This document shows, in pieces, positions 26,326 through 35,368 of a stretch of 64,000 bases of DNA (positions are counted from its first letter, which is position 1; each line of letters opens with the position of its first letter). A program made the translations under genes and the position numbers. This DNA comes from JAKZVK01 sp965237575 (GTDB taxonomy: Bacteria; Acidobacteriota; Terriglobia; Bryobacterales; UBA6623). Location of the stretch: the NCBI GenBank assembly GCA_965237575.1, contig CBDEGI010000004.1, positions 3,162,001 to 3,226,000 on the forward strand. The letters are read 5' to 3'. The notes under the pieces are model-generated. The model saw only the letters and a list, made by a program, of their open reading frames with translations. It ran no database searches and was not told where the DNA came from.

Positions 26326-26835
26326 ATGGTCACCCCACCCTCCGTGTTTCGTAGGGCTTTCGAGCGCTTGCTTGAAAGTATCGTTGTGCTGCTCATGGGC
26401 TCGTTGGCAACCCTCGTCGTGGTCGCGGTGGTGTTTCGCAAAGGCGGGGCGGCGATTGTCTGGTACGACGAGGTGGCATCCATCCTGCTTGCATGGCTGA
26501 CGTATTACTGCGCGTCGCTGGCCGCGCTCAAAAGAGCCCACATCGGTTTTCCCAAGCTCGTCGAGTCATTGCCCACCCGAGTGCGGCGGACGGCATGGCT
26601 CGTTCGCGAGATTATCGTGATCGGGTTTTTCGCACTCGCCGGATGGGCCGGCTGGGAAGTGGTACGAGTTCTCGAGGGAACCTACTTGGTGAGTTTGCCC
26701 TGGATGCCGGTGCAATTGACGCAGTCCGTAATCCCGATCGGCGCGGCGTTGTTTATCATCGCCGAGGTGTTGGGCTTTCAAGAGGACTGGCGTCGGCATG
26801 ACGAGCGTACCGCAGGCGAGGCGGACTCGCCGTGA
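26326..26835 (+). CDS. TRAP transporter small permease (DctQ)
   Basis: A 169-residue membrane protein with four predicted helices (~17-37, ~47-66, ~89-110, ~128-148) and the DctQ family core VWYDEVASILLAWLTYYCAS. It couples the binding protein to the large permease. Its stop overlaps the GTG start of DctM by 4 nt, so the two are translationally coupled. It starts 105 nt after the DctP-type gene. Confidence 0.9.
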   Translation: MVTPPSVFRRAFERLLESIVVLLMGSLATLVVVAVVFRKGGAAIVWYDEVASILLAWLTYYCASLAALKRAHIGFPKLVESLPTRVRRTAWLVREIIVIGFFALAGWAGWEVVRVLEGTYLVSLPWMPVQLTQSVIPIGAALFIIAEVLGFQEDWRRHDERTAGEADSP

Positions 26836-28115
26836 CCGTGCTCGTTCTGTTCTTGGGATTGTTGGTCTTGGTGGCCATTGATGTGCCGATCGCGATCGCT
26901 ATCGGCGTCGTCGCCGTGGTCGCCATGGGAGCGGCGTCGGGGCTCGAGGCGCTGCCGAACGTCGCGCTGGTCCTCTTCGACGGCGCCACCAAGTTTCCGC
27001 TGATCGCAATTCCTCTTTTCATCCTCGCCGGCTCATTGATGAACGAGGGCGGCATCTCGCGCAGGCTGATTGCCTTCGCATCGGCAGTGCTGGGCTTCAT
27101 CCGGGGCGGGCTGGCAATGGTCACGATCGGCGCCTCGCTCTTCTTCGCCGAGATTTCGGGTTCGGCCGTGGCGGACGTCGCGGCGCTGGGTTCGATTCTG
27201 ATCCCGGCTATGAAGCGCAAGGGCTACCCGACGCCCTTCGCGGCGGCGGTAACGTCGTCAGCCGCCACGCTGGCGGTGATCATTCCGCCTTCGATCCCGA
27301 TGATCCTCTACGGCGTGATGGCGGGCACCTCGGTGGTCGAGCTGTTCGTGGCAGGGATCATCCCGGGCTTGTTGGGCGGCCTGTCGATGATGGCCGTTAC
27401 CTACGTGCTGGCCGTTCGGCGCAACTACCCCGTGGAAGAAGTCTTCCAACTCCGCCGCGTGTGGACGACCTTCCGCGAAGCCGGATGGGCGCTGGCTCTG
27501 CCGCTGATCATTCTCGGCGGCATCTTTGGCGGATGGGTCACCGCCACCGAGGGCGCGGGCCTAGCCGTCGTAGCGGCCCTCGTGATCGGCGGGTTGATCT
27601 ATCGCGAGCTCAACTGGACGACGATCCGCCGGGGGATGGTCGAGGCAGGCACGCAGACCGCCATCGTGATGCTGCTCGTCGCGACGTCGGCGCTGCTGAG
27701 CGAACACCTCACCGCCATGCAGATACCACAGCGAGTGGCCGAGGGTATTGTCGGGCTCACCGACAACAAGTACCTCGTAATGGCGTTGCTGAACGTCTTC
27801 TTTCTGCTGATAGGCATGATTCTTCACTCGGCGGCGGCGATCATCTTGGTCGTGCCGATCGTGATGCCGGTGGTGCATGCGGTGGGCATCGACCCAGTGC
27901 ACTTCGGGCTCGTCGTCACGCTCAATCTCGGCATCGGGCAGCAGACGCCACCGGTGGCTAGTGTTCTGATGACCGCCTGCTCGGTGGCCAAGGCCGATAT
28001 CTGGGAGGTCAGCAAGGTCAACGTGCGCTTCATCGCCGTGCTTCTGGCGGTGCTGGTGCTGGTCTCGTACGTCCCGGCGATACCGCTCGCGTTGGTGAAC
28101 CTTTTCTACCGATAG
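26832..28115 (+). CDS. TRAP transporter large permease (DctM)
   Basis: A 427-residue DctM subunit with 11-12 hydrophobic helices. Family motifs are present: PLIAIPLFILAGSLMNEGGI, EISGSAVADVAALGSILIPA, PPSIPMILYGVMAG and GIGQQTPPVASVL. The Na+-driven transporter imports C4-dicarboxylates or other carboxylates; sequence does not tell which. GTG start at 26832 overlaps the DctQ stop. It is the last gene of the transporter operon. Confidence 0.93.
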   Translation: MTVLVLFLGLLVLVAIDVPIAIAIGVVAVVAMGAASGLEALPNVALVLFDGATKFPLIAIPLFILAGSLMNEGGISRRLIAFASAVLGFIRGGLAMVTIGASLFFAEISGSAVADVAALGSILIPAMKRKGYPTPFAAAVTSSAATLAVIIPPSIPMILYGVMAGTSVVELFVAGIIPGLLGGLSMMAVTYVLAVRRNYPVEEVFQLRRVWTTFREAGWALALPLIILGGIFGGWVTATEGAGLAVVAALVIGGLIYRELNWTTIRRGMVEAGTQTAIVMLLVATSALLSEHLTAMQIPQRVAEGIVGLTDNKYLVMALLNVFFLLIGMILHSAAAIILVVPIVMPVVHAVGIDPVHFGLVVTLNLGIGQQTPPVASVLMTACSVAKADIWEVSKVNVRFIAVLLAVLVLVSYVPAIPLALVNLFYR

Positions 28116-28242
28116 TCGTAGGGTCGAAGCCGGCCGGGCGTCACTTTGCCGCCGGCTGCCGTCCCGATTCCTCTAAGGTAGACTGAATCGAATACGCTCA
28201 GCCGCCGCTGTTTGGAGGTCTCCCCCAGGGCGGCACACCTGC

Positions 28243-29130
28243 ATGAAGATCATCGACATTCTCAGCAACAACGTCCGCACGGTGTCGTTCGAGTTCTTCC
28301 CTCCCAAAGACGATGCGGGCTTCGTGGACCTGTTCAAGACCATCGAGGCGCTCAAGCCGCTCGACCCCAGCTACGTCTCCGTAACCTACGGGGCCGGCGG
28401 CAGCACCCGCCGCAAGACCGTCGATCTGGTCAAGCGCATCAAGCATGAAATCGGGATCGAGGCAATGGCGCATCTGACATGCGTGGGAGCGACCCGCGAA
28501 GAGATCGGCGCGGTGCTCGACGACCTGGAGGCCGGCGGCATCGAGAATGTTCTGCCTCTGCGAGGAGATCCTCCGAAAGGTCAAGCGGAGTTCGTCCCGA
28601 CGCCGGGTGGTTTTGCGTATGCCAACGAACTGGTGGATTTCGTTCGTTCAGGTTATTCGTTCTGTCTGGGAGGCGCTTGCTATCCCGAGGTGCACCCGGA
28701 GGCCACCAACCCCGAGGCGGACCTGGAGAACTTGAAGCGTAAAGTGGATGCCGGGGTCGATTTCCTGATCACACAGCTTTTTTTCTGCAACGACGACTTC
28801 TATCGGTTTCGTGACCGCGCCGAGGCCGCCGGCATTCGTATTCAGATTTTGGCCGGCATCATGCCAATTTTGAGCGTCAAGCAGATCAAGCGCTTCACGC
28901 AGATGTGCGGTGCTGGGCTACCGCGGGAGCTGCTGTCGAAGATCGAAGCCGTGGAAGACGACCCCGAGGCGGTGAGGCAGGTCGGCACCTATCACGCCAC
29001 CCGCCAGTGCGAGGATTTGCTGACGCAGGGGGTCGCCGGGATTCACTTTTACACGCTGAACCGATCGACGGCGACGCGTGCGGTGTATCAGTCCATCAAG
29101 GGGTTGCGCGTGCCGACCCCGGTGATCTGA
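28243..29130 (+). CDS. metF: 5,10-methylenetetrahydrofolate reductase
   Basis: A 295-residue TIM-barrel flavoenzyme with family signatures: SFEFFPPKDDAG (catalytic Glu), SVTYGAGGSTR, HLTCVGATREEI, LPLRGDPPKG, CYPEVHPEA and TQLFFCNDDFYRF. It makes 5-methyl-THF for methionine synthesis in the cytoplasm. The ~125-bp upstream gap shows no riboswitch I can recognise. A GGAGG lies ~27 nt before the ATG, too far to be a normal ribosome site. Confidence 0.95.
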   Translation: MKIIDILSNNVRTVSFEFFPPKDDAGFVDLFKTIEALKPLDPSYVSVTYGAGGSTRRKTVDLVKRIKHEIGIEAMAHLTCVGATREEIGAVLDDLEAGGIENVLPLRGDPPKGQAEFVPTPGGFAYANELVDFVRSGYSFCLGGACYPEVHPEATNPEADLENLKRKVDAGVDFLITQLFFCNDDFYRFRDRAEAAGIRIQILAGIMPILSVKQIKRFTQMCGAGLPRELLSKIEAVEDDPEAVRQVGTYHATRQCEDLLTQGVAGIHFYTLNRSTATRAVYQSIKGLRVPTPVI

Positions 29131-29144
29131 AGGGAGGAGAGAGA

Positions 29145-30092
29145 GTGACTGTGTTTTGCCGGTGGTCCGGCTTTTGCCGCGCGGCGTCGGTGGTAGTTTT
29201 CTCGGTGGTCGCGGCCGGGGTGGTCTGTGCCCAGGGCAGCACCGCCAAGTACCGTAACCCCATCGTCTTTCAGCGCGCCCACCTTGACGAGACAACCGGT
29301 GCGGAGATCCTCGCGGGCAAGCTCTGGGTCATGGAGGCAGACGGCTCCGGACTGCGGCAACTCACCAGCGGCAAGACCTACGACGAGCATTCTTCGTTCT
29401 ACTCCGATCAAGCGCACGTGCTCTATTCGGAATTCGCCTCGAACCGCTATGACCATGCCGCCGGCGCGCGTCTCATCAAACTCAACATCTACAGCGGCAG
29501 CCGAGAAGTCGTGGTGGAGGAAGCCGGCTGCGCGCTGCACCATGCCTCGCTCTCACCGATCGACGACCGCCTGGCCTATCACCGCAACTGCGGCAAGCAC
29601 CGCTCACAGCAGGTCAGATGGGGCGAAGGTGGCTACGAGGTAACCTTGGAGGCCACCAATGGTGTGGCGCTCCCGGACGGCATCATCGCCATGCACGAGA
29701 AGAGCCGCGGGTACAAGCCTCGCGCAGTCTCTCTCGTGCGCTCGTACGGTCATGGCCCGGGGTCAAGGGCGGTGGTGCTGGTTGGAGCGAAGCATCTCGA
29801 CCGCCGACCCGCGGTCTCCCCCGACGGCAAAAGCCTGGCCTGGCAGACGAACCGTGCGGGCGGCGAGGACGAAATCTTCCTGGTCGACATCGACGGCTCC
29901 AACGCCCGCAACCTCACCAATGCCACGGGCAACGACGGCCACCCCTGGTTCTCGCGCGACGGCCAGTGGATCGTCTTCGAGTCTGACCGTTCCGGCCAGT
30001 GGGACATCTGGCGCATCCACCTCGAGAGCGGCAAGCAAGAGCCGTTGACCCACAGCGGCAAGAAGTACGTCAGCACCCGCGCAAGGATGTGA
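29145..30092 (+). CDS. Secreted PD40 (TolB-like) propeller protein
   Basis: A 315-residue exported protein with a signal peptide (AASVVVFSVVAAGVVCAQ). Its propeller repeats are of PD40 type: KLWVMEADGSGLRQLTSGK, AVSPDGKSLAWQTNRAGGED, FSRDGQWIVFESDRSGQWDI. The last two blades are the most regular, and the shorter middle part has the unusual CALHHASLSPIDDRLAYHRN. Likely a periplasmic propeller of unknown ligand. GTG at 29145 is supported by AGGGAGGAG 5-6 nt upstream; the upstream frame overlaps metF and is not coding. Confidence 0.82.
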   Translation: MTVFCRWSGFCRAASVVVFSVVAAGVVCAQGSTAKYRNPIVFQRAHLDETTGAEILAGKLWVMEADGSGLRQLTSGKTYDEHSSFYSDQAHVLYSEFASNRYDHAAGARLIKLNIYSGSREVVVEEAGCALHHASLSPIDDRLAYHRNCGKHRSQQVRWGEGGYEVTLEATNGVALPDGIIAMHEKSRGYKPRAVSLVRSYGHGPGSRAVVLVGAKHLDRRPAVSPDGKSLAWQTNRAGGEDEIFLVDIDGSNARNLTNATGNDGHPWFSRDGQWIVFESDRSGQWDIWRIHLESGKQEPLTHSGKKYVSTRARM

Positions 30093-30105
30093 ACTCGCAT
30101 GCCCG

Positions 30106-30810
30106 GTGAAGAATATGCCTGGTGAGAAGACGGTCCTAGCGATCGGCGCCCACTACGACGATTGCGTCTTCGGCGTGCCCGGCATTTTGTTGCAGGCGGT
30201 GCGCAAGCACTACCGGGTCGTGACCCTCACATTGATCGGCGATTACACGAACTGGCCTCCGATCGGCGACCGGCACCGTGAGTTGCTCATCGGCACCAAG
30301 GCGATCGCGAAGGAATACGGCGTCGACATGCGTTACCTCGGCTTCAGGTCGCAGCAGTTCGACGTGAACCTCGATGCAAAGAAGGCGGTCGCCCGGGCCG
30401 TGGCCGATGTGCAGCCGGATATCGCCTTCCAGCTTTGGCCGCACGATTCCCATTCCGACCACGAAGTCGCGGCGCAACTGAGCAAGGCCGCGCTTCGCCA
30501 CGCGGGCCGCTTGGTGGAGGCGCCCGGCTACCGTCCACCGCGCCGGACGTACTACTACGACAACGGGCCCCGCCACACGATCGGCTTCGAGCCGGACACG
30601 TTCGTCGACGTGAGCGACGATTGGCCGCGAGCCGTCGAGTGGCTCGGACGCTTTGCCGCCCTGGTCAAGAACGAGGAATTCACCGCCTCCACGCGCTACC
30701 CGACGCAAGACTCGAAGGAAACCCAGGCGCGCTACCGTGGCAAAACCGCCGGGCTCTCCTACTCGGAGGCGCTACGGGCGTTCCACCCTTACCCCCGCGA
30801 AATCCTCTAG
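30106..30810 (+). CDS. PIG-L family deacetylase (LmbE-like)
   Basis: A 234-residue zinc-dependent N-deacetylase of the PIG-L/LmbE family. It has the metal-binding AHYDD (~12-16) and HDSHSDHEV (~109-117), with the catalytic Asp in the first motif. Relatives remove acetyl groups from GlcNAc-type sugars or from bacillithiol/mycothiol precursors. No other thiol-cofactor genes are nearby. Two starts are in frame: GTG at 30106 and ATG at 30115. The start region contains an imperfect tandem copy (ATGCCCGGTGAAGAA, then ATGCCTGGTGAGAAG) in which only the second ATG is in frame. Confidence 0.88.
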   Translation: MKNMPGEKTVLAIGAHYDDCVFGVPGILLQAVRKHYRVVTLTLIGDYTNWPPIGDRHRELLIGTKAIAKEYGVDMRYLGFRSQQFDVNLDAKKAVARAVADVQPDIAFQLWPHDSHSDHEVAAQLSKAALRHAGRLVEAPGYRPPRRTYYYDNGPRHTIGFEPDTFVDVSDDWPRAVEWLGRFAALVKNEEFTASTRYPTQDSKETQARYRGKTAGLSYSEALRAFHPYPREIL

Positions 30811-30856
30811 CAAGCGAAGGGCTGCGCCCCTGAGGTATCTGCTGACCGGGTGGCCT

Positions 30857-30912
30857 AAAGTGTTACCCATGTGCCCGGTTAGTACCTATGAGGTATTAAC
30901 CGGGGACAGGTT
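30857..30912. repeat. IS-end-like inverted repeat, copy A
   Basis: AAGTGTTACCCATGTGCCCG followed by an imperfect dyad (CCCGGTTAGTACCT, 3 nt, AGGTATTAACCGGG). The first part recurs, inverted, at 56751-56778 over ~28 bp with one difference. It resembles the ends of IS481-like elements, but no transposase is present. It sits between the deacetylase and the M19 gene. Confidence 0.55.
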
Positions 30913-30931
30913 AAGACTACCGGGCCTATGT

Positions 30932-30937
30932 TAGCAT
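30932..30937 (+). promoter_or_regulatory. -10 box of a near-leaderless promoter
   Basis: TAGCAT, 6 nt (CTCGAC) before the ATG of the M19 dipeptidase gene. No Shine-Dalgarno is present. Confidence 0.45.
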
Positions 30938-30943
30938 CTCGAC

Positions 30944-32176
30944 ATGCGGAAAGCGTTTGTTTTGTCTTGTTTATGCTGGACGACAGCGTTCGGCTGCGGC
31001 GGCGACACCCCCTCCGAATCAGCCGCTACGAACTCTGGTACGGCTCAGAGCACGACGGGCGATCTCCACACCGACGCATTCGTCATGGACTCGCACGTCC
31101 ATTGGATGAGCCGTCAGCTCCTCGAAGGCCTCGACATGGGCGACCGCTACGAGGACGGGCACGTCGACTTGCCTCGCGCCATCGAAGGCGGCCTCGACGC
31201 GATGTTCTTCTCGGTCTACACGGCCGAGCCGTACTACCCCAACCGGCACGAGACCAAGAACACCTTCCGCGTCGTCGAGCTTGCCTTGGCGCAGATCGAG
31301 AAGCACAACGACAAGATCGAGCTGGCGCTGACCGCCTCCGACATTGAGCGCATCAACCGCGAAGGAAAGATCGCCGCGTTCCTCGACCTCGAAGGCCCCT
31401 TCGACCTCGATGGCGACCTGCATCTTCTCCGCGCCCTCTATCGCCTCGGCCTGCGCTCGTCGCAACTCACCGCCCACAACTACACCAGCAACTACGTCGA
31501 CTCCTGCTGCGACGTCAGCAAGTGGGGCGGCCTCAACGAGCACGGCCGCGCCGTCGTCAAAGAGATGAACCGGCTGGGCATGATCATCAACATCGCCCAC
31601 AGCTCGGAAGAGACCATCCAGCAGACCGTCGAGCTGAGCACCGACCCTGTGATCTATACGCACGGGGGCTTTCGCCACTTTATCGACCTCCCCCGTTGCA
31701 TCAGCGACGAAGCCGCAAAAGCCGTCGCTGCCAAGGGCGGGGTCATCTCTTTGCAGTGGGGTAGCACGTTCAACAACCCCAAGTACTTCAACTGGAAGCA
31801 CCCGAGCGGGGGCTTCGTCGCGGACATTTCGAAGACGCTCGGCAAGTACAAGACGATGACGATCGAGGAAATCGACGCGGACGAGGCGTCGAAGCTGCCC
31901 ATGGTGCCCAAGAGCGGCGTCCCCGACGAGTACTGGATGGGCGTCGAGCAACTGGCCAAGGTGATCGACTACGGCGTCAACCTGGTGGGCGAAGACCACA
32001 TCGGCCTAGGCTCCGACTTCGACGGCGGGCCGCTGCTGCCGCGCGAGATCAAGGACATCGGCGATTATCCTGAGATGACAAAGGCGCTGCAAGCGCTGGG
32101 TTACTCTGAGGAAAGGATTCGCAAGATCCTCGGCCTGAATCTGCTGCGCGTGATCCGGCAGGTCACCGACCAGTAA
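30944..32176 (+). CDS. Membrane dipeptidase (M19 family) lipoprotein
   Basis: A 410-residue lipoprotein (leader VLSCLCWTTAFGCGGD). It has the renal-dipeptidase TIM barrel: an N-terminal metal site in DSHVHW (~49-54), the bridging Glu in DLEGPFD, a His in IINIAHSSEET, a His in YTHGGFRHF and an Asp in IGLGSDFDGG. The first site reads HxH where the classical enzyme has HxD; this replacement seems shared by an acidobacterial subgroup rather than being a random mutation. It probably cleaves dipeptides or D-amino-acid-containing peptides at the cell surface. It is transcribed alone, with aspartokinase ~100 bp downstream. Confidence 0.9.
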   Translation: MRKAFVLSCLCWTTAFGCGGDTPSESAATNSGTAQSTTGDLHTDAFVMDSHVHWMSRQLLEGLDMGDRYEDGHVDLPRAIEGGLDAMFFSVYTAEPYYPNRHETKNTFRVVELALAQIEKHNDKIELALTASDIERINREGKIAAFLDLEGPFDLDGDLHLLRALYRLGLRSSQLTAHNYTSNYVDSCCDVSKWGGLNEHGRAVVKEMNRLGMIINIAHSSEETIQQTVELSTDPVIYTHGGFRHFIDLPRCISDEAAKAVAAKGGVISLQWGSTFNNPKYFNWKHPSGGFVADISKTLGKYKTMTIEEIDADEASKLPMVPKSGVPDEYWMGVEQLAKVIDYGVNLVGEDHIGLGSDFDGGPLLPREIKDIGDYPEMTKALQALGYSEERIRKILGLNLLRVIRQVTDQ

Positions 32177-32278
32177 GGCTGGCCAGTAAGGCCGGCGGGG
32201 CGGGTTGCAGCCGGGCCCGCGTTGTGGGGCCAACAGCGGGAGCGCGGCATCCTCGCTCCGAGAAAATCAGACAACACC

Positions 32279-33652
32279 ATGATCGTGATGAAGTTCGGCG
32301 GCAGCTCCATCGAGAGCGCCGAAGCGGTTCAGAGAGTCTGCGGCATCATCGCCGAGCGCGCCGAGCGACGCCCCGTCGTAATCGTATCGGCGATGGGCAA
32401 AACGACCGACCGCCTGCTCGAAGCCGGGGACGCAGCCGTCGCGGGCAAGCTCGACGAGTCGCTGGCGCAACTCGAGACGCTTAAGAGTTTCCACGTCAAA
32501 GAGGCAGGCGCCGTCGCGCCGGACGACGCTCGCGACGAACTCAACGCCCACCTCAACGGCCACTTCGACGAGCTGGCCGAACTGTTGAAGGGCCTCACGA
32601 TTCTCGGCGAGATGACACCTCGTTCGATCGACGCGCTCTCGAGCTACGGCGAGCAGCTCTCGAGCTTCGTGATCACCCTGGCCTTGCGCGCCCGCGGGCT
32701 CGACGCCGCGCATGTCGACTCTCGCCGGGTTATCGTCACCAATGATCGTTTCAGTGAAGCCTCGCCTTTGCTCGAGCAGACCAACGCGCGCCTCACCGAA
32801 ATCGTCGCGCCGTTGGTTGAGGCCGGCAAGGTGCCGGTGATGGGCGGCTTCATTGCGTCTACCGCGGACGGCGTGACGTCAACCCTAGGCCGCGGCGGCT
32901 CGGACTTCACCGCCTCGATCGTCGGGGCCGGGCTCGGCGCCGAGGAGGTACAGATCTGGACCGATGTCGACGGCGTGATGACCGCCGACCCGTCGATTCT
33001 GCCCTCCGCGCGCCGCATCAAGATCATGTCGTTCGCCGAGGCAGCCGAGCTGGCCTACTTCGGCGCGCGGGTGCTTCACCCCAGCACGATGCTGCCGGCG
33101 ACCGAAAGCGGTATCCCGGTTCGCGTGCTCAACTCTCGCCAGCCCGACGTCGAAGGCACGACTATCGTGGCCGACAACCCTCCAGGGCACTCCATCGTCA
33201 AGTCGGTCGTCTACAAAGAGGGCATCACGGTCGTCGAAGTCCGCTCGACACGCATGCTCATGGCGCACGGCTTCCTGGCGAAAATCTTCGAAATCTTCGA
33301 CCGCTACGAGACCGCCGTCGACATGGTCACGACGTCGGAAGTCAGCGTCTCGCTCACCATCGACGACACCAGCCGCCTGCCCGAGATCACCGGCGAACTG
33401 CGGCAATTCGCCGAAGTCACCCCCGTTTCCGGACAAGGCATCGTGTGCGTCGTGGGCGACCACATCCGCTATACTCCTGGAATCGCCGCGAGGCTCTTCC
33501 AAGCGATCGAAAGCGTCAATGTGCGGATGATCTCGCAAGGTGCGTCGCGGCTCAACGTCAGCTTCGTCGTCGATGAGAAAGACTTGCGGCCTGCGGTCGA
33601 GGCGCTGCACCACACGTTCTTCTCCGAGATCGACGAAGAAGTCTTCGCCTAG
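32279..33652 (+). CDS. lysC: Aspartate kinase
   Basis: A 457-residue aspartokinase with the amino-acid kinase domain: MKFGGSS at the start, GRGGSDFTASIVGAGL, WTDVDGVMTADP, and EAAELAYFGARVLHP. A pair of C-terminal ACT domains for feedback control begins around residue 310. It opens the lysine/diaminopimelate run: dapB starts 16 nt later, then dapA and dapD. The leader is short and I find no lysine riboswitch in it. ATG 32279 is chosen because the KFGGS motif begins three residues in. Confidence 0.95.
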   Translation: MIVMKFGGSSIESAEAVQRVCGIIAERAERRPVVIVSAMGKTTDRLLEAGDAAVAGKLDESLAQLETLKSFHVKEAGAVAPDDARDELNAHLNGHFDELAELLKGLTILGEMTPRSIDALSSYGEQLSSFVITLALRARGLDAAHVDSRRVIVTNDRFSEASPLLEQTNARLTEIVAPLVEAGKVPVMGGFIASTADGVTSTLGRGGSDFTASIVGAGLGAEEVQIWTDVDGVMTADPSILPSARRIKIMSFAEAAELAYFGARVLHPSTMLPATESGIPVRVLNSRQPDVEGTTIVADNPPGHSIVKSVVYKEGITVVEVRSTRMLMAHGFLAKIFEIFDRYETAVDMVTTSEVSVSLTIDDTSRLPEITGELRQFAEVTPVSGQGIVCVVGDHIRYTPGIAARLFQAIESVNVRMISQGASRLNVSFVVDEKDLRPAVEALHHTFFSEIDEEVFA

Positions 33653-33668
33653 GCATCCGCTTCCTGTC

Positions 33669-34385
33669 ATGCCCGAGTCGAACCCCGCGACCAAGCTCGC
33701 CATCGTCGGCTATGGCAAGATGGGCCGCCTGGTCGAGCAGCTTGCGCCCGAGTTCGGTTTCGAAACGGCGTTGAAGCTCGACGAGTTCAACAACGTCGGC
33801 GGCGAGGGCATCACGGCCGACAACTTCGCCGGTATTGGGGTGGCGATCGACTTCTCGATCCCGCCGGTGGTTGCCGACAACGCGGATAGGATCTCGGCGC
33901 TCGGCGTTAATCTGGTCATCGGAACGACCGGCTGGCTTGACGAATTACCGCGCGTCCAGGCCGCGGTGGAGCGTGATAATATCGGGTTGGTTTACGGTGC
34001 GAATTTCTCCGTCGGCGTGCAGGTCTTCTACCGCATCGTCGAGGCGGCCTCGCGCACCCTGGCCAACGAGGAGGACTACGAAGCGTGGGCGTATGAGATC
34101 CACCACAGCATGAAAAAAGACGCCCCCTCGGGCACCATGCTGCGGTTGGTCGAGGCCATGAGAGACAGCGGCTACGAGCGCAATATCGATGTCTCCAGCA
34201 ACCGGGCCGGAGCGTTTCCGGGACGCCACGAGATCGGCTTTGACTCCGAGGCCGACACCATCCAGCTCACGCATACCGCCCGCAGCCGCACCGGTTTCGC
34301 CCGCGGCGCCATGCGCGCGGCCCGCTGGATCGTCGGACGCAAGGGCATGTACGAGTTCTCGACCATCTGGGACCAGATGAGCTAG
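33669..34385 (+). CDS. dapB: 4-hydroxy-tetrahydrodipicolinate reductase
   Basis: A 238-residue DapB. It has the dinucleotide-binding GYGKMG (~14-19), GTTGW, GANFSVGVQVF and the catalytic motif EIHHSMKKDAPSGT with the HH and K residues in place. It reduces the DapA product in lysine and cell-wall DAP synthesis. At 238 aa it is slightly short, as in many non-proteobacterial forms. It lies 16 nt behind lysC. Confidence 0.94.
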   Translation: MPESNPATKLAIVGYGKMGRLVEQLAPEFGFETALKLDEFNNVGGEGITADNFAGIGVAIDFSIPPVVADNADRISALGVNLVIGTTGWLDELPRVQAAVERDNIGLVYGANFSVGVQVFYRIVEAASRTLANEEDYEAWAYEIHHSMKKDAPSGTMLRLVEAMRDSGYERNIDVSSNRAGAFPGRHEIGFDSEADTIQLTHTARSRTGFARGAMRAARWIVGRKGMYEFSTIWDQMS

Positions 34386-34450
34386 GCTCAGGCTGGCTCA
34401 GACCGAGGGCCCGCGTCGAACCAACGGCAAAGACGCGCAGGAGGTCAACG

Positions 34451-35350
34451 ATGTTCACAGGTTGCGGTACTGCATTGGTCACGCCCTTCCGCAAAGACGG
34501 GTCGTTGGACGAAGACGCTCTCCGCCGCCTGGTGCGCTGGCAGGTCGAGAGCGGCATCCACTTCCTGGTGCCGTGCGGCACCACGGGCGAGAGCCCGACG
34601 CTGTCACACCAAGAGCACCTGCGCGTCGTCGAGATCACGCTCGAAGAGGCCAAGGGCAAGGTCCCCATCTTGGCCGGATGCGGCGGCTATTCGACCGGCG
34701 AAGTGGTCGAGTTGGCACGCGAGCTGGAGGCCATGGAAGTCGACGGGCTGCTGTCGGTGACGCCTTACTACAACAAGCCGACGCCCGAGGGGCTCTACCA
34801 GCACTACAGCGCGATCGCCGCCGCCACGCGCCTGCCGATCGTGGTCTACAACGTCCCCAGCCGGACGGGCATCAACATCACGCCCGCGACCCTGGCGCGT
34901 TTGGCCTCGATCGACAACGTAGTTGGCGTCAAGGAAGCCTCGGGCGACATCGGGCAGATGGCCGAGATCTTTCAGGTCGTGCCCAAGACCTTCTCGGTGC
35001 TCTCCGGAGACGACTCGGTCACGTTGGCGCTGATGGCGCTGGGGGGTGTCGGCGTCATCTCGGTGGCCTCGAACGAAATCCCGGCCGAGATGTCGCAACT
35101 TTGCGACGCCTGCGCCAAGGGCGACTTCGAACGCGCCCGCGAGATCCAGCGGCGTTACCACGCGTTGATGGAGGTCAACTTCATCGAGTCGAGCCCGGGG
35201 CCGGTGAAAGCCGCGCTGGCGATGATGGGCCGCATCGAGTTGGCCTACCGCCTGCCGATAGTGCCACCCCGCCCCGAGAGCCAGGCCAAAATCGAGGAAA
35301 TCCTCATCGGAGTCGGCCTCGTTCAGCCGATCGCGGCGTCGGCAGATTGA
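34451..35350 (+). CDS. dapA: 4-hydroxy-tetrahydrodipicolinate synthase
   Basis: A 299-residue TIM-barrel aldolase. GTTGESPTL binds pyruvate, PYYNKPT carries the catalytic Tyr, the Schiff-base Lys is in VVGVKEASGD, and NVPSRTGI is conserved. It condenses pyruvate with aspartate semialdehyde. It starts 65 nt after dapB with AGGAGG just upstream (CAGGAGGTCAACG before ATG), an excellent ribosome site. Confidence 0.96.
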   Translation: MFTGCGTALVTPFRKDGSLDEDALRRLVRWQVESGIHFLVPCGTTGESPTLSHQEHLRVVEITLEEAKGKVPILAGCGGYSTGEVVELARELEAMEVDGLLSVTPYYNKPTPEGLYQHYSAIAAATRLPIVVYNVPSRTGINITPATLARLASIDNVVGVKEASGDIGQMAEIFQVVPKTFSVLSGDDSVTLALMALGGVGVISVASNEIPAEMSQLCDACAKGDFERAREIQRRYHALMEVNFIESSPGPVKAALAMMGRIELAYRLPIVPPRPESQAKIEEILIGVGLVQPIAASAD

Positions 35351-35368
35351 AGGCATTCGTTGGGGGTT

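Noticed and set aside
28116..28242. SAM or SAH riboswitch upstream of metF
   Set aside because: I see no matching conserved core; the region only has a distant GGAGG and GC-rich stems.
32177..32278. Lysine riboswitch upstream of lysC
   Set aside because: The gap is only ~100 bp and lacks the conserved junction sequences of the L-box.
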